Assembly: GCF_001703635.1 (NCBI RefSeq)
Contig: NZ_LQZT01000008.1
Span: forward strand, 33,546 to 97,545
Direction: 5' to 3'
DNA from: Parahoeflea olei
GTDB lineage: Bacteria; Pseudomonadota; Alphaproteobacteria; Rhizobiales; Rhizobiaceae
Length of the DNA: 64,000 nucleotides
The position numbers and the translations under genes are program-made. Position 1 is the stretch's first letter. Every line of letters starts with the position of its first letter. The notes under the pieces are model-generated. The model was given only the letters and a program-made list of their open reading frames with translations. It was not told the DNA's origin and did not search any database. This document shows, piece by piece, positions 49,012 through 58,886 of this stretch.

Positions 49012-49272
49012 ATGGCTGATGTAATTCTTTATACCCGACAGGCTTGCGGATACTGCACGGCCGCCAAGCGTCTCTTGGACTCCAAGGGCGTGAGCTATAC
49101 CGAGCACGACGCGACGTTCTCGCCAGAGCTGAGGCAGGAGATGACGGCCAAGGCGCACGGGCGCACCACCTTTCCGCAGATCTTCATCGATGGCTTGCAT
49201 ATCGGAGGCTGCGACGAGTTGCATGCGCTCGACCGCGCCGGCAAGCTCGACACGATGCTGAAGGGAGCGTGA
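49012..49272 (+). CDS. grxC: Glutaredoxin 3
   Basis: The 86-residue protein has the dithiol active site CGYC (in YTRQACGYCTAAK), the glutathione-binding TTFPQIFIDGLHIGGCDEL, and typical GrxC length. It reduces disulfides at the expense of glutathione and can carry iron-sulfur intermediates. GGAG lies before the start, and the nitrilase gene follows by three bases, so they are one operon. Confidence 0.95.
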   Translation: MADVILYTRQACGYCTAAKRLLDSKGVSYTEHDATFSPELRQEMTAKAHGRTTFPQIFIDGLHIGGCDELHALDRAGKLDTMLKGA

Positions 49273-49275
49273 ACC

Positions 49276-50127
49276 ATGGCTGAGCTGGTCGCTGCCGCCG
49301 TGCAGATGCGCTCGGGCGTCTCGCCGGAGGCGAATATCGCGGTGATGACGGAGCTGGTGCGGGACGCCGCCTCGCGGGGCGCGCGCTATGTGCAGACGCC
49401 TGAGATGACCGGCGCCATCCAGAAGGACCGCGCCGGGCTCAAGCGGATCCTGAAGACCGAAGCGGAAGATCCGGTGCTGCGCGCGGCATCCGACCTCGCG
49501 CGCGAGCTCGGCATCTGCCTGCATATCGGCTCGACGGCGATCGATGCCGGCGATGGCATGACCGCGAACCGGGCGGTGGTTTTCGGTCCCGATGGCGGCG
49601 TGCTCGGTCGCTACGACAAGATCCACATGTTCGATGTCGACCTCGACAATGGCGAGAGCTGGCGCGAAAGCGCGGTCTACCGTCCGGGCGAAGTGGCCCG
49701 CATCCTCGATGTCGAAGGGGCGCGGCTCGGGCTCGGCATCTGCTATGACATCCGCTTCCCGCAGCTGTTCCGCGACCTCGCCCTGGCGGGCGCCGATATC
49801 CTGAGCGCGCCGGCGGCCTTCACCCGGCAGACCGGCGAAGCGCACTGGCACGTGCTGCAGCGTGCCCGCGCGATCGAAAACGGCGCCTTCCTGATCTCGG
49901 CGGCCCAGGGCGGGCGGCACGAGGACGGACGCGAAACCTATGGGCATTCGCTGATCATCGATCCCTGGGGACGGGTGATCGCGGAGGCGGACGGCGACGA
50001 GCCGGGCGTGATCGTGGCAACGCTCGCCCTGGACGCGGTCAAGGCTGCGCGCGCCAAAATTCCCAATCTCCGCAATGCCAGGCAGTACAGTGTTGATGCG
50101 GGAGCGAAAGGAGCGCACGGGGCGTGA
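49276..50127 (+). CDS. Carbon-nitrogen hydrolase (Nit1-like, deaminated glutathione amidase type)
   Basis: The 283-residue protein carries the nitrilase-superfamily triad: Glu43 in QTPEMTGA, Lys115 in RYDKIHMFDVD and Cys156 in GLGICYDIRFPQLF. The Nit1-like subgroup hydrolyses deaminated glutathione formed by stray transaminases, fitting the neighbouring glutaredoxin (inference). Its last four bases overlap the DUF1178 start, so the two are coupled. Confidence 0.9.
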   Translation: MAELVAAAVQMRSGVSPEANIAVMTELVRDAASRGARYVQTPEMTGAIQKDRAGLKRILKTEAEDPVLRAASDLARELGICLHIGSTAIDAGDGMTANRAVVFGPDGGVLGRYDKIHMFDVDLDNGESWRESAVYRPGEVARILDVEGARLGLGICYDIRFPQLFRDLALAGADILSAPAAFTRQTGEAHWHVLQRARAIENGAFLISAAQGGRHEDGRETYGHSLIIDPWGRVIAEADGDEPGVIVATLALDAVKAARAKIPNLRNARQYSVDAGAKGAHGA

Positions 50128-50552
50128 TCCGGTTCTCTTTGCAGTGCGACAAGGACCACGGCTTCGAGGGCTGGTTTGCATCCAATGCCGATTTCGAGGC
50201 CCAGAACCGGCGTGGGCTCGTGGAGTGTCCGCTGTGCGGTTCGCACACCGTTGAGAAGGCCTTGATGGCGCCTGCGGTGGTGGCCAAGCAGGAGGCCCCG
50301 GCCACCCGGCCGCTGGCCATGGACCCGCACCAGCGCGAGGTGATGCAGAAGCTCCGCGAGATGGTCAAGGCGATCCGGCAGAATGCCGAGGACGTGGGCG
50401 AGCGGTTCGCCGAAGAAGCGCGCAAGATCCATCTGGGCGAGGCGGAAGCCCGCGGCATCATCGGGCAGGCCTCCAGCGAGGAAGCGAGATCGCTGATCGA
50501 GGATGGCATCGAGATCGCGCCGCTGCCGGAATTTCCCGAGGACCTGAGCTAG
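50124..50552 (+). CDS. DUF1178 family protein
   Basis: The 142-residue protein begins MIRFSLQCDKDHGFEGWFASNADFE and has a small zinc-ribbon-like CPLCGS near residue 36. The C-terminal half is helical (MQKLREMVKAIRQNAEDVGERFAEEARKIH). The family is conserved in alphaproteobacteria and unnamed. It overlaps the nitrilase gene and is followed by the DUF3291 gene after one base, giving a grxC-nit-DUF1178-DUF3291 run. Confidence 0.85.
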   Translation: MIRFSLQCDKDHGFEGWFASNADFEAQNRRGLVECPLCGSHTVEKALMAPAVVAKQEAPATRPLAMDPHQREVMQKLREMVKAIRQNAEDVGERFAEEARKIHLGEAEARGIIGQASSEEARSLIEDGIEIAPLPEFPEDLS

Positions 50553-50553
50553 G

Positions 50554-51138
50554 ATGCCGTCCGGGGCAAGGCATCTGGCGATGTACAATTTCGGGCTTCA
50601 CGTGGCGGATTATAACGCGCCTGAAGTCCGCGGTTTCCTGTTGCGCGAACCGTTGAACTTCCAGGCCGCCGAACGGGCGGCGGGCTTTGTCGGCCGCTCC
50701 GGCTATGCCGGCGAATCCGGCCCGGAAAGCTGGGGCGTGCAGGTGTTTCCGCGATTCATAGAGGGCAGCGGCCGCGAGAGCGGTCCTTCCTCGCTGTCGC
50801 TCTGGGAGGATATCGAGAGCCTGATGGCCTTTTCCTACAGCGGCGTGCATGCCGAAGCGCTCAAGAACGCCCGCAACTGGAACACCCGGAATGACTGGCC
50901 GCCCCTGGTGCTGTGGTGGGTCGAGGCGGGCCATCGGCCGAACTGGGCGGAAGGGGCGGCGAAGCTCGAACGGCTGCACGACCTCGGTCCCGGACCGGAG
51001 GCATTCACCTTCAAGCAGGCTTTCGGCCGGGCCGGAGAGAGCCATGCCATCGACCGGGCGCGCGTGAAGGCGCTTGCCGAAAGCAACCGGGCAAGACAGG
51101 CCGACCTGCTCGCGCAGCTTGCCCATATCCCGGTGTGA
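50554..51138 (+). CDS. DUF3291 family protein
   Basis: The 194-residue protein begins MPSGARHLAMYNFGLHVADYNAPEVRGFL, and the HLAMYNFG start fits the DUF3291 N-terminus. It also has SLSLWEDIESLMAFSYSGVHAEALKNARNW, the family core. An internal ATG 50581 is less likely because it removes that start. The fold is a dimeric alpha-beta barrel type; the function is unknown. It converges with ubiG across a hairpin. Confidence 0.8.
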   Translation: MPSGARHLAMYNFGLHVADYNAPEVRGFLLREPLNFQAAERAAGFVGRSGYAGESGPESWGVQVFPRFIEGSGRESGPSSLSLWEDIESLMAFSYSGVHAEALKNARNWNTRNDWPPLVLWWVEAGHRPNWAEGAAKLERLHDLGPGPEAFTFKQAFGRAGESHAIDRARVKALAESNRARQADLLAQLAHIPV

Positions 51139-51159
51139 CCCCGATCAGGCTGTCGGGGT
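51138..51159. terminator. Hairpin between DUF3291 gene and ubiG
   Basis: ACCCCGA (51138-51144) pairs with TCGGGGT (51153-51159) around an eight-base loop in the 39-base gap between converging stops. It has no strong T-run on either side. Confidence 0.4.
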
Positions 51160-51177
51160 GGAGGCCTTGCGGCGCGC

Positions 51178-51927
51178 TCAGGCCTTCGGGCGTTCGGCCA
51201 GCATCATGTAGTTGACGTCCATGTCGCGCGAGAGGTTCCACCGGTCCTGCAAGGGATTGAAGAACACCCCGGTGCGATGAATGATGGACATTCCCGACGC
51301 GGAAAGCGGCCGCTCGATTTCTTCCGGCCGCACCAGCCTTTCATACTGGTGGGTGCCGCGCGGCAGCCAGCGCAACACATATTCGGCACCAACGATGGCC
51401 AGCGCCATGGCCTTGAGCGTCCGGTTGATGGTGGCGACGAACATCAGCCCGCCCGGCTTGACCATGTCGGCGCAGGAGGAGAGGAACAGGTCGACATCGG
51501 AGACATGCTCGACCACTTCCATGTTCAGCACCACGTCGAATTTCTCGCCGCGGGCGGCGAGTTCCTCGGAGGTTACCGCCTCATAGGTCACGTCGACGCC
51601 GCTCTGGCGGGCATGAATGGAGGCGACCTCGATATTGGTGCGCGAGGCGTCGGCGCCGAGCACCTCGGCCCCCATCCGCGCCATCGGTTCGCACAAGAGA
51701 CCGCCACCGCAGCCGATGTCGAGCAGGCGCAGGCCGGCGAGCGGCTTGTCGCTCTTGGGGTCCCGGCCGAAATGGCTGGCGATCTGGTCGCGGATATAGG
51801 TCAGCCGCACCGGATTGAACTTGTGCAGCGGACGGAACTTGCCGGTAGGATCCCACCAGTCGGCCGCCATCGCCGAAAAACGTTCCACTTCGCTCTGGTC
51901 AATGGTTGTCCGTGCGGCTTCGGTCAT
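51178..51927 (-). CDS. ubiG: Ubiquinone biosynthesis O-methyltransferase
   Basis: ATG 51927 ([21 protein letters not shown]) follows GGAGAAACC and gives 249 residues; ATG 51960 is upstream without such a site. SAM motif I is [19 protein letters not shown], and the family segments [21 protein letters not shown] and [15 protein letters not shown] are present. UbiG performs two O-methylations in ubiquinone synthesis. It is divergent from lysC across about 190 bases. Confidence 0.94.
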   Translation of the reverse strand: MTEAARTTIDQSEVERFSAMAADWWDPTGKFRPLHKFNPVRLTYIRDQIASHFGRDPKSDKPLAGLRLLDIGCGGGLLCEPMARMGAEVLGADASRTNIEVASIHARQSGVDVTYEAVTSEELAARGEKFDVVLNMEVVEHVSDVDLFLSSCADMVKPGGLMFVATINRTLKAMALAIVGAEYVLRWLPRGTHQYERLVRPEEIERPLSASGMSIIHRTGVFFNPLQDRWNLSRDMDVNYMMLAERPKA

Positions 51928-52015
51928 CGGTTTCTCCGGCGTTGAATGGTGGGTAATCAACTCGTGCGTCGGGGCGATCTTGTCAAGGGCCGCAGACGTC
52001 GCAGCATCCCTGCTG

Positions 52016-52044
52016 TTGCAGGGCGCGGGAAATATGGCTATGAG
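52016..52044 (+). promoter_or_regulatory. Candidate lysC promoter
   Basis: TTGCAG (52016-52021) and TATGAG (52039-52044) are separated by 17 bases. The predicted transcript starts near 52051, in or beside a stem-loop at 52045-52078 (ACCGCC...GGCGGT followed by TTTT) that may be a leader hairpin or the terminator of antisense/upstream transcription. Confidence 0.5.
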
Positions 52045-52119
52045 ACCGCCACCTTCCGCTCCGGAAACCCGGGGCGGTTTTCCTTGCCCGGAAACGGGTT
52101 AGCCATCGGATAGATCAAC

Positions 52120-53394
52120 ATGGCCCGCATCGTGATGAAGTTTGGCGGCACCTCGGTTGCCGATCTGGACCGGATCCACAACGTCGCCCGGCATGTCAAA
52201 CGTGAAGTTGACGCCGGAAACCAGGTGGCCGTCGTGGTTTCGGCCATGGCCGGCAAGACCAACGAGCTGGTCGGCTGGGTTCAGGCCATGCCGAAGGTCG
52301 CCGGCGCCAAGGCCTCGTTCTACGACGCGCGCGAGTATGACGCGATCGTCGCCTCCGGGGAGCAGGTGACCAGCGGGCTGCTTGCGATCGCGCTGCAGTC
52401 GATGGGCGTGGATGCCCGGTCGTGGCAGGGCTGGCAGATTCCGGTGAAGACGGACAATGCCCACGGGGCGGCGCGCATCCTCGATATCGACGGCAGCGAA
52501 CTGATCCGCCGCTTCGAAATGGGCCAGGTCGCCGTGGTCGCCGGCTTCCAGGGCGTCGGGCCCGACAACCGGCTGGCAACGCTCGGCCGTGGCGGCTCGG
52601 ACACCAGCGCGGTTGCGATCGCCGCGGCCGTCAAGGCCGACCGTTGCGACATCTACACCGATGTCGACGGCGTCTACACCACCGACCCGCGCATGGTCCC
52701 CAAGGCGCGGCGCATGAAGAAGATCGCGTTCGAGGAGATGCTGGAAATGGCGTCGCTCGGCGCCAAGGTGCTGCAGGTCCGCTCCGTCGAGCTGGCGATG
52801 GTGCACAAGGTCAGGACCTTCGTGCGGTCGAGTTTCGACGATCCGGACGCGCCTGAAATGAGCGATCAGCTCAACCCGCCCGGAACTCTCATTTGCGACG
52901 AGGAAGAAATCGTGGAACAGGAAGTCGTTACCGGCATTGCCTATGCAAAGGACGAAGCGCAGATTTCTCTGAGGCGGCTTGCCGACCGGCCGGGTGTGTC
53001 TGCGGCGATCTTCGGGCCTCTGGCCGATTCCCATATCAATGTCGACATGATCGTGCAGAACATTTCCGAGGACGGGTCGCGCACCGACATGACCTTTACC
53101 GTGCCCTCTGGCGATGCCGACAAGGCGCTCGAGGTCCTGGCCGGCGAGAAGGACGTCATCGGCTATGACGTGGTGCAGAGCGAATCAGGTCTCGCCAAGA
53201 TCTCGGTGATCGGCATCGGCATGCGCAGCCATGCCGGCGTGGCCGCGACCGCGTTCAAGGCGCTTGCCGAAAAGTCGATCAACATCAAGGCGATCACCAC
53301 GTCCGAGATCAAGATTTCGATCCTGATCGACGGGGCCTATGCCGAACTTGCGGTTCGGACTTTGCATTCGGTCTACGGTCTCGATAAGACTTAG
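52120..53394 (+). CDS. lysC: Aspartate kinase
   Basis: The 424-residue protein starts with the aspartokinase motif MKFGGTSVADLDRI, then the GRGGSDTSAVAIAAAVKA region and two C-terminal ACT domains (VSAAIFGPLADSHINVDMI; ISVIGIGMRSHAGVAAT). It phosphorylates aspartate at the head of the lysine, threonine and methionine pathways and is probably feedback-inhibited through its ACT domains. It is separated from ptsP by 116 bases and a hairpin. Confidence 0.96.
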   Translation: MARIVMKFGGTSVADLDRIHNVARHVKREVDAGNQVAVVVSAMAGKTNELVGWVQAMPKVAGAKASFYDAREYDAIVASGEQVTSGLLAIALQSMGVDARSWQGWQIPVKTDNAHGAARILDIDGSELIRRFEMGQVAVVAGFQGVGPDNRLATLGRGGSDTSAVAIAAAVKADRCDIYTDVDGVYTTDPRMVPKARRMKKIAFEEMLEMASLGAKVLQVRSVELAMVHKVRTFVRSSFDDPDAPEMSDQLNPPGTLICDEEEIVEQEVVTGIAYAKDEAQISLRRLADRPGVSAAIFGPLADSHINVDMIVQNISEDGSRTDMTFTVPSGDADKALEVLAGEKDVIGYDVVQSESGLAKISVIGIGMRSHAGVAATAFKALAEKSINIKAITTSEIKISILIDGAYAELAVRTLHSVYGLDKT

Positions 53395-53438
53395 GCCGAC
53401 GGGCAAGATCAAAACGGCAAAAGCCGAAGACTGACCAG

Positions 53439-53456
53439 CCCCGGAGGGGTCCGGGG
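53439..53456 (+). terminator. Hairpin between lysC and ptsP
   Basis: CCCCGGA (53439-53445) pairs with TCCGGGG (53450-53456) around a GGGG loop. No T-run follows, so it is at best a weak terminator between the two genes. Confidence 0.35.
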
Positions 53457-53510
53457 ACACGGGCGGAAGCGATTCCGGACCGGTCATGTGAATTGGGAGT
53501 TGGAAGCGCG

Positions 53511-55772
53511 ATGAGAGACCTTTCAGCAGGTCCGCGCGTGCTTCTCAGGCGGCTGCGCGAATTGATGGCGGAGCCCCTTGAGCCGCAGGAGCGCCTTGAC
53601 CGGATTGTCCGCCAGATCGCGGCCAATATGGTGGCCGAAGTGTGCTCGTTTTATGTGCTGCGGGCTGACGGCGCTCTCGAACTCTTCGCCACGGAAGGCC
53701 TGAACAAGGACGCCGTCCACCTGGCCCAGTTGAAGATGGGGCAGGGCCTTGTCGGCACGATCGCGGCCAGCGCACGCTCGCTCAACCTGTCGGAAGCGCA
53801 GTCCCACCCCGCCTTTACCTACCTGCCGGAAACGGGCGAGGAGGTCTACAACTCCTTCCTGGGCGTGCCGATCCTGAGGGCCGGACGGTCGCTCGGCGTT
53901 CTGGTGGTGCAGAACAAGGCGCACCGCAAATACCGCGAGGACGAGGTCGAGGCGCTCGAGACCACGGCGATGGTTCTCGCGGAAATGATCGCCACCGGCG
54001 AATTGAAGCAGATCACCCGCCCGGGGCTGGAACTCGACCTGAGTCGCCCGGTGACGATCGAGGGCGATGCCTATGGCGACGGGATCGGGCTCGGTCACGT
54101 GATCCTGCACGAGCCGCGGATCGTGGTCACGGAGCTGCTCAACGACGATAGCGAATCGGAACTCAAGCGGCTCGAGGAAGCGCTCGGCTCGCTCAGGGTG
54201 TCGATCGACGACATGCTGTCGCGTCGCGATGTCTCGATGGAAGGCGAACACCGGGCGGTGCTCGAAGCCTACCGGATGTTCGCGCATGACCGCGGCTGGG
54301 TGCGCAAGCTCGAGGAAGCGATCCGCAACGGGCTGACCTGCGAGGCGGCGGTGGAGAAGGTGCAGAGCGACACCCGCGCGCGCATGATCCACATGACCGA
54401 TCCCTATCTGCGCGAGCGGCTGCATGATTTCGACGATCTCGCCAACCGGCTGCTCCGGCAGCTGACGGGCTTCGTGCCTGGCGGCGCCGGACTGCCGCAG
54501 GACGCGATCATCGTCGCGCGCGCCATGGGCGCGGCCGAACTGCTCGATTATCCGCGCGAGGCGATCCGCGGGCTGGTGCTGGAAGACGGCGCCGTGACCA
54601 GCCATGTGGTGATCGTGGCGCGGGCCATGGGCATTCCGGTCGTGGGCCAGGTGATCGGCATTGCCTCGCTTGCGGAGAACCGGGACACGATCATCGTCGA
54701 TGGCGAGGACGGGTTCGTGCACCTGCGCCCGATCCAGGACATCCAGAACGCCTATGCGGACAAGGTCAGGTTCCGCGCCAAGCGGCAGGAGCAGTTCAGG
54801 GAACTGCGCAAGGTCAAGCCGTGCACCCGCGACGGCCAGGACATCACGCTGCAGATGAATGCGGGCCTTCTGGTCGACCTGCCGCAGCTCAAGGAATCGG
54901 GCGCCAGCGGCATCGGCCTGTTCCGTACCGAATTGCAGTTCATGATCGCCTCGACCATGCCCAAGGTCGAGGAGCAGCAGACGCTTTACCGCAACGTTCT
55001 CAGGGAAGCCGCCGGCCGGCCGGTGACCTTCCGAACCCTCGATATCGGCGGGGACAAGGTCGTGCCCTATTTCCGCTCGGCGGAGGAGGAAAACCCCGCC
55101 ATCGGCTGGCGCGCCATCCGGCTTTCGCTCGACCGGCCGGGTCTGTTGCGCACACAACTGCGCGCCCTGCTCAGGGCGGCGGCAGGGGTCGAGCTCAAGC
55201 TGATGTTGCCGATGGTGACGGAAGTCAATGAATTGCGGCAGGCGCGCGAATTGCTCGACAAGGAGGTCCGGCATCTGTCGCGCTTCGGCTACCAGTTGCC
55301 GCGCAGCCTCAAATTCGGCGCTATGCTTGAGGTGCCGAGCCTGCTGTGGCAGCTCGACGAGTTGATGGAAGAAGTGGACTTCGTCTCCGTCGGCTCCAAT
55401 GACCTCTTCCAGTTCGTCATGGCCGTGGACCGGGGCAATTCGCGCGTGTCCGACCGGTTCGATCCGCTTGGGCGGCCGTTTCTTCGGGTGCTGCGCCAGA
55501 TCGTGGTCGCGGCCGACAAGGCCGGCACTTCGCTGACGCTGTGCGGCGAGATCGCGGGCAAGCCGCTCTCGGCGATGGCGCTCCTGGGGCTCGGCTATCG
55601 CAACATCTCGATGTCGCCGTCCTCCATCGGCCCGGTCAAGTCGATGCTGCTGTCATTGGATCTCGGCAAGCTGGAAGCGGAACTGCTCCCGATGATCGCC
55701 GAGACCGAAAGCGACAGGCCCGTGCGCGAGTTCCTGACAGATTTCGCGAACGCCAATGGCGTGAACCTTTAG
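53511..55772 (+). CDS. ptsP: Phosphoenolpyruvate-protein phosphotransferase PtsP (nitrogen PTS)
   Basis: ATG 53511 (MRDLSAGPRVLLRRLRELM) follows GGGAGTTGGAA, giving 753 residues. It has an N-terminal GAF domain (residues about 20-160), a phosphohistidine domain with GAVTSHVVIVARAMGIPVV, and a C-terminal PEP-binding TIM barrel with GIGLFRTELQFM and CGEIAGKPL. PtsP (EI-Ntr) phosphorylates NPr and then EIIA-Ntr and links nitrogen and carbon status. It precedes prfA by nine bases, a conserved order. Confidence 0.94.
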   Translation: MRDLSAGPRVLLRRLRELMAEPLEPQERLDRIVRQIAANMVAEVCSFYVLRADGALELFATEGLNKDAVHLAQLKMGQGLVGTIAASARSLNLSEAQSHPAFTYLPETGEEVYNSFLGVPILRAGRSLGVLVVQNKAHRKYREDEVEALETTAMVLAEMIATGELKQITRPGLELDLSRPVTIEGDAYGDGIGLGHVILHEPRIVVTELLNDDSESELKRLEEALGSLRVSIDDMLSRRDVSMEGEHRAVLEAYRMFAHDRGWVRKLEEAIRNGLTCEAAVEKVQSDTRARMIHMTDPYLRERLHDFDDLANRLLRQLTGFVPGGAGLPQDAIIVARAMGAAELLDYPREAIRGLVLEDGAVTSHVVIVARAMGIPVVGQVIGIASLAENRDTIIVDGEDGFVHLRPIQDIQNAYADKVRFRAKRQEQFRELRKVKPCTRDGQDITLQMNAGLLVDLPQLKESGASGIGLFRTELQFMIASTMPKVEEQQTLYRNVLREAAGRPVTFRTLDIGGDKVVPYFRSAEEENPAIGWRAIRLSLDRPGLLRTQLRALLRAAAGVELKLMLPMVTEVNELRQARELLDKEVRHLSRFGYQLPRSLKFGAMLEVPSLLWQLDELMEEVDFVSVGSNDLFQFVMAVDRGNSRVSDRFDPLGRPFLRVLRQIVVAADKAGTSLTLCGEIAGKPLSAMALLGLGYRNISMSPSSIGPVKSMLLSLDLGKLEAELLPMIAETESDRPVREFLTDFANANGVNL

Positions 55773-55781
55773 GATCAGACC

Positions 55782-56867
55782 ATGGCGCGATTGCCGATAC
55801 AGAAGATCAACGAACTGGAACGCCGTTTCGACGAGGTCGAGGCGCGCATGTCCGCGGGCCCGGACGCAGAGACCTATGTGAAGCTCGCTTCGGAATATTC
55901 GGAGTTGCAGCCGCTGGTGGGCGAGATCCGCGCCTTGCACAAGGCGCAGGCGGAACAGGCCGATCTCGAGGCAATGCTTGCCGACCGCTCCACCGACCGC
56001 GAGATGCGCGAACTGGCCGAACTCGATCTCAAGGAAGTCCGCGAGCGGATCGAGGCGCATGAGCACAGCATCGAGATCATGCTCCTTCCCAAGGACGCCG
56101 CCGACGAGCGCAGCGCGATCGTCGAAATCCGTGCCGGCACCGGCGGCTCCGAGGCCGCCCTGTTCGCGGGCGACCTGTTCCGGATGTATGAGCGCTACGC
56201 CTCCGCGCAGGGCTGGAAGGTGGAAGTGCTGTCGGCCAGCGAGGGCGAGGCCGGGGGATACAAGGAAGTCATTGCCACGGTCACCGGCAAGGGCGTGTTC
56301 GCGCGGCTCAAATTCGAGTCCGGCGTGCACCGCGTGCAGCGGGTACCCGAAACCGAATCGGGCGGCCGCATCCACACATCGGCGGCGACGGTGGCGGTGC
56401 TGCCGGAAGCCCAGGACATCGACATCGAGATCCGGCCCGAGGACATCCGCATCGACACCATGCGCGCTTCCGGCGCAGGCGGCCAGCACGTCAATACCAC
56501 CGATTCGGCGGTGCGCGTGACCCATCTGCCCACCGGCCTGGTGGTCACGTCCTCGGAAAAGTCCCAGCACCAGAACCGGGCCAAGGCGATGCAGGTGCTG
56601 CGCTCTCGCCTGTTCGACATGGAGCGGCAGAAGCTTGACAGCGAACGTTCCGCCGACCGCAAGAGCCAGGTCGGTTCAGGCGACCGTTCCGAACGGATCC
56701 GCACCTATAATTTCCCGCAAGGGCGGGTGACCGATCACCGCATCAATCTCACGCTCTACAAGCTCGACCGGATGATGATGGGAGAAATCGACGAAATCGT
56801 CGATGCGCTGATCTCCGACCATCAGGCGGGGCAGTTGGCGACGCTCGGCGCGCATGACCGCGCCTGA
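55782..56867 (+). CDS. prfA: Peptide chain release factor 1
   Basis: The 361-residue protein has the GGQ motif (residues 233-235 in [19 protein letters not shown]) that triggers peptide release and the PxT stop-codon recognition motif PET at 189-191. It reads UAA and UAG. The start is ATG 55782. It follows ptsP by nine bases, and its last 14 bases are shared with the prmC start. Confidence 0.96.
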   Translation: MARLPIQKINELERRFDEVEARMSAGPDAETYVKLASEYSELQPLVGEIRALHKAQAEQADLEAMLADRSTDREMRELAELDLKEVRERIEAHEHSIEIMLLPKDAADERSAIVEIRAGTGGSEAALFAGDLFRMYERYASAQGWKVEVLSASEGEAGGYKEVIATVTGKGVFARLKFESGVHRVQRVPETESGGRIHTSAATVAVLPEAQDIDIEIRPEDIRIDTMRASGAGGQHVNTTDSAVRVTHLPTGLVVTSSEKSQHQNRAKAMQVLRSRLFDMERQKLDSERSADRKSQVGSGDRSERIRTYNFPQGRVTDHRINLTLYKLDRMMMGEIDEIVDALISDHQAGQLATLGAHDRA

Positions 56868-57753
56868 TCTTTCGGTAGCAACCACTGTCAGTGAAGCGTG
56901 GCGCATGCTTCGCGCGGCATTCCGCGCGGCCGGCCTCGAGACGGCCGATCTCGATGCGCGGCTTCTGGCAGCAGGCCTGACCGGACTTGAGCCACACCGG
57001 ATCGTTACGGGTTGCGCGGACCCGCTCACGCCCGCGCAGGCGCAGGCACTGGCGCGAGCCATGGCCGAGCGGCTCGGCGGCCGGCCGGTTCACCGCATCC
57101 TTGGGGCCCGCGACTTCTACGGACTGACCTTCGCGCTGTCGCCGGCGACGCTCGAGCCGCGTCCCGATACCGAGACGCTGGTCGACGCCGTGCTTGCCTT
57201 TGTCCGCGCCAGGGTCGCCCGGTACGGGACGTGCCGCATCGCCGATCTTGGAATCGGAACCGGGGCGATCGGCCTCACTTTGCTTGCGGAATGTCCGGGT
57301 GCTCAGTGTCTGGGCATCGACCTGTCCGCCGAGGCGGTTTCGACGGCGCTCGCCAATGCCCGGTCTCTGGGTCTCGCGGGGCGCTACGCCGCGGTGGCGG
57401 GCAACTGGTTCGAGGGCATCGACGCGCACTTCGACCTGATCGTGTCCAATCCGCCCTATATCCCGACGGCGGATCTGGCAACGTTGACGCGCGACGTCAC
57501 CGAGCACGATCCGATGCTGGCGCTTGATGGCGGGGCGGACGGTCTGGCGGCTTACCGCGCCATTGCCGCACAGGCCGGCGAGCGGCTTGCCAAGGCGGGA
57601 CTGGTGGCGCTTGAAATCGGAAGTGGCCAGAAAGCCGAGGTGGCAGGACTGTTTGCCGCGCGCGGTTTTGCCCTTGAGGATGTGATCGCCGATCTGGGCG
57701 GCGTCGACAGGGTTCTTTTGTTCACGTTCGGGGGTGGCGGGAGGGGGGATTGA
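56854..57753 (+). CDS. prmC: Release factor glutamine methyltransferase
   Basis: The 299-residue protein has the SAM motif [16 protein letters not shown] and the catalytic NPPY (residues 199-202 in [12 protein letters not shown]). It methylates the glutamine of the GGQ motif in release factors, the substrate encoded just before it. The start overlaps prfA by 14 bases. It is followed by a 294-base gap leading to DUF4167, which holds a candidate promoter. Confidence 0.95.
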   Translation: MTAPDLSVATTVSEAWRMLRAAFRAAGLETADLDARLLAAGLTGLEPHRIVTGCADPLTPAQAQALARAMAERLGGRPVHRILGARDFYGLTFALSPATLEPRPDTETLVDAVLAFVRARVARYGTCRIADLGIGTGAIGLTLLAECPGAQCLGIDLSAEAVSTALANARSLGLAGRYAAVAGNWFEGIDAHFDLIVSNPPYIPTADLATLTRDVTEHDPMLALDGGADGLAAYRAIAAQAGERLAKAGLVALEIGSGQKAEVAGLFAARGFALEDVIADLGGVDRVLLFTFGGGGRGD

Positions 57754-57784
57754 TCCGACTTTTCGGGGGCAGGCAAGAAAAGGC

Positions 57785-57813
57785 TTGGAATTGCAAGCAA
57801 ACATGGCTAGTTT
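57785..57813 (+). promoter_or_regulatory. Candidate promoter for DUF4167 gene
   Basis: TTGGAA (57785-57790) and TAGTTT (57808-57813) are separated by 17 bases. The leader to ATG 58048 would be about 225 bases. The gap 57754-58047 holds no gene that I can support. Confidence 0.4.
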
Positions 57814-58047
57814 CCGGGGCAGCGCCGGATAGCAAGTCTTGAAACAGATTCGATCCGACGGCTCGGTTCCGGGACCTCGCCTTTTTGACGGCGGGTTCGC
57901 AGGACAGCCTCTGGCGCGGGTATCTGCATTTGGACCCATAACGGTGACGGGATCAGTGGACGATCCTTTGTCGCGGCGCAACCTGCGATCCGGATTCGGC
58001 CAGTGCGCCCAACAGTTTTTTCAGGAACACAATCAGGTGACTTTCGA

Positions 58048-58755
58048 ATGAGGCCAGGACAGCAAAACAAGCGTGGTCGCGGACGCGGCGGAAACAATTC
58101 CAATAACGGTGGCAACCGCAAGGGGCAGAATCCGTTATCGCGTACCTATGACAGCTCCGGTCCCGATGTGAAAATTCGTGGCACTGCCCAGCATGTGGCG
58201 GAAAAATACATGAATCTCGCTCGTGATGCACAGAGTTCCGGCGACCGCGTCATGGCTGAAAATTACTTGCAGCACGCCGAGCATTACAACCGCATCATCC
58301 TGACCGCCCAGGCGCAGATGCAGGAGCGGTTTCAGCGCGACGAAGCCTCGTCGCAGAACCAGGATGACGACGACCGCGAGTCGGACGACGACACCGATAC
58401 CGTTTCCTTCGACCAGCGCGGTGGCGGCAACGACCAGCAGCCCCGCAGCGAGCGCCAGAACCAGGATCGCGGCGACCGGAACGATCGCCAGCAGGAACGC
58501 AACGAGCGCCGGGAGCGGCCCGCGCGCGCGGAACAGCCCTCCAGCAAGCCGGCCTTTGACGCCGACGCGCCTCAGCCTGTGATCGAGGGCGTGCCGGCGG
58601 AAGTGGCAATCAACCAGGAAGGCGCCGACGGCGAGGCGGCTGCACGTCCCGCGGCGAGGCGCCGCGGCCGACCGAAGCGGGTGCGCACCGAGGACGCGGC
58701 TGCCGGCGGCGCTTCCGGCGAACCGGCTGCGGCCGAGGCCGTCGCCGTCGAGTAA
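58048..58755 (+). CDS. DUF4167 domain protein
   Basis: ATG 58048 (MRPGQQNKRGRGRGG) follows CAGGTGA and gives 235 residues. The N-terminus is a basic RGRGRGGNNSNNGGNRKGQ tail, then the DUF4167 core (RTYDSSGPDVKIRGTAQHVAEKYMNLARDAQSSGD and NYLQHAEHYNRIIL), and a long acidic/arginine-rich disordered C-terminus. The family is restricted to alphaproteobacteria and has no known function; the tail composition suggests RNA binding (inference). An intrinsic terminator follows. Confidence 0.85.
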   Translation: MRPGQQNKRGRGRGGNNSNNGGNRKGQNPLSRTYDSSGPDVKIRGTAQHVAEKYMNLARDAQSSGDRVMAENYLQHAEHYNRIILTAQAQMQERFQRDEASSQNQDDDDRESDDDTDTVSFDQRGGGNDQQPRSERQNQDRGDRNDRQQERNERRERPARAEQPSSKPAFDADAPQPVIEGVPAEVAINQEGADGEAAARPAARRRGRPKRVRTEDAAAGGASGEPAAAEAVAVE

Positions 58756-58781
58756 CCACCTGTTGCCCGGCCCAGAGCCGA

Positions 58782-58813
58782 AGCCCCGGTTGTCCGCAGC
58801 CGGGGCTTTTTTT
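58782..58813 (+). terminator. Intrinsic terminator after DUF4167 gene
   Basis: AGCCCCGG (58782-58789) pairs with CCGGGGCT (58800-58807) around a 10-base loop, followed by a run of seven T. This is a textbook rho-independent terminator 27 bases past the stop. Confidence 0.85.
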
Positions 58814-58886
58814 GCTTTCCGGGCCAGGACGTAAGGTCAGGGCCAGGGCTTCCGGTGGCCCGCGTCTTTTTATCGCCCGCCAGGTC

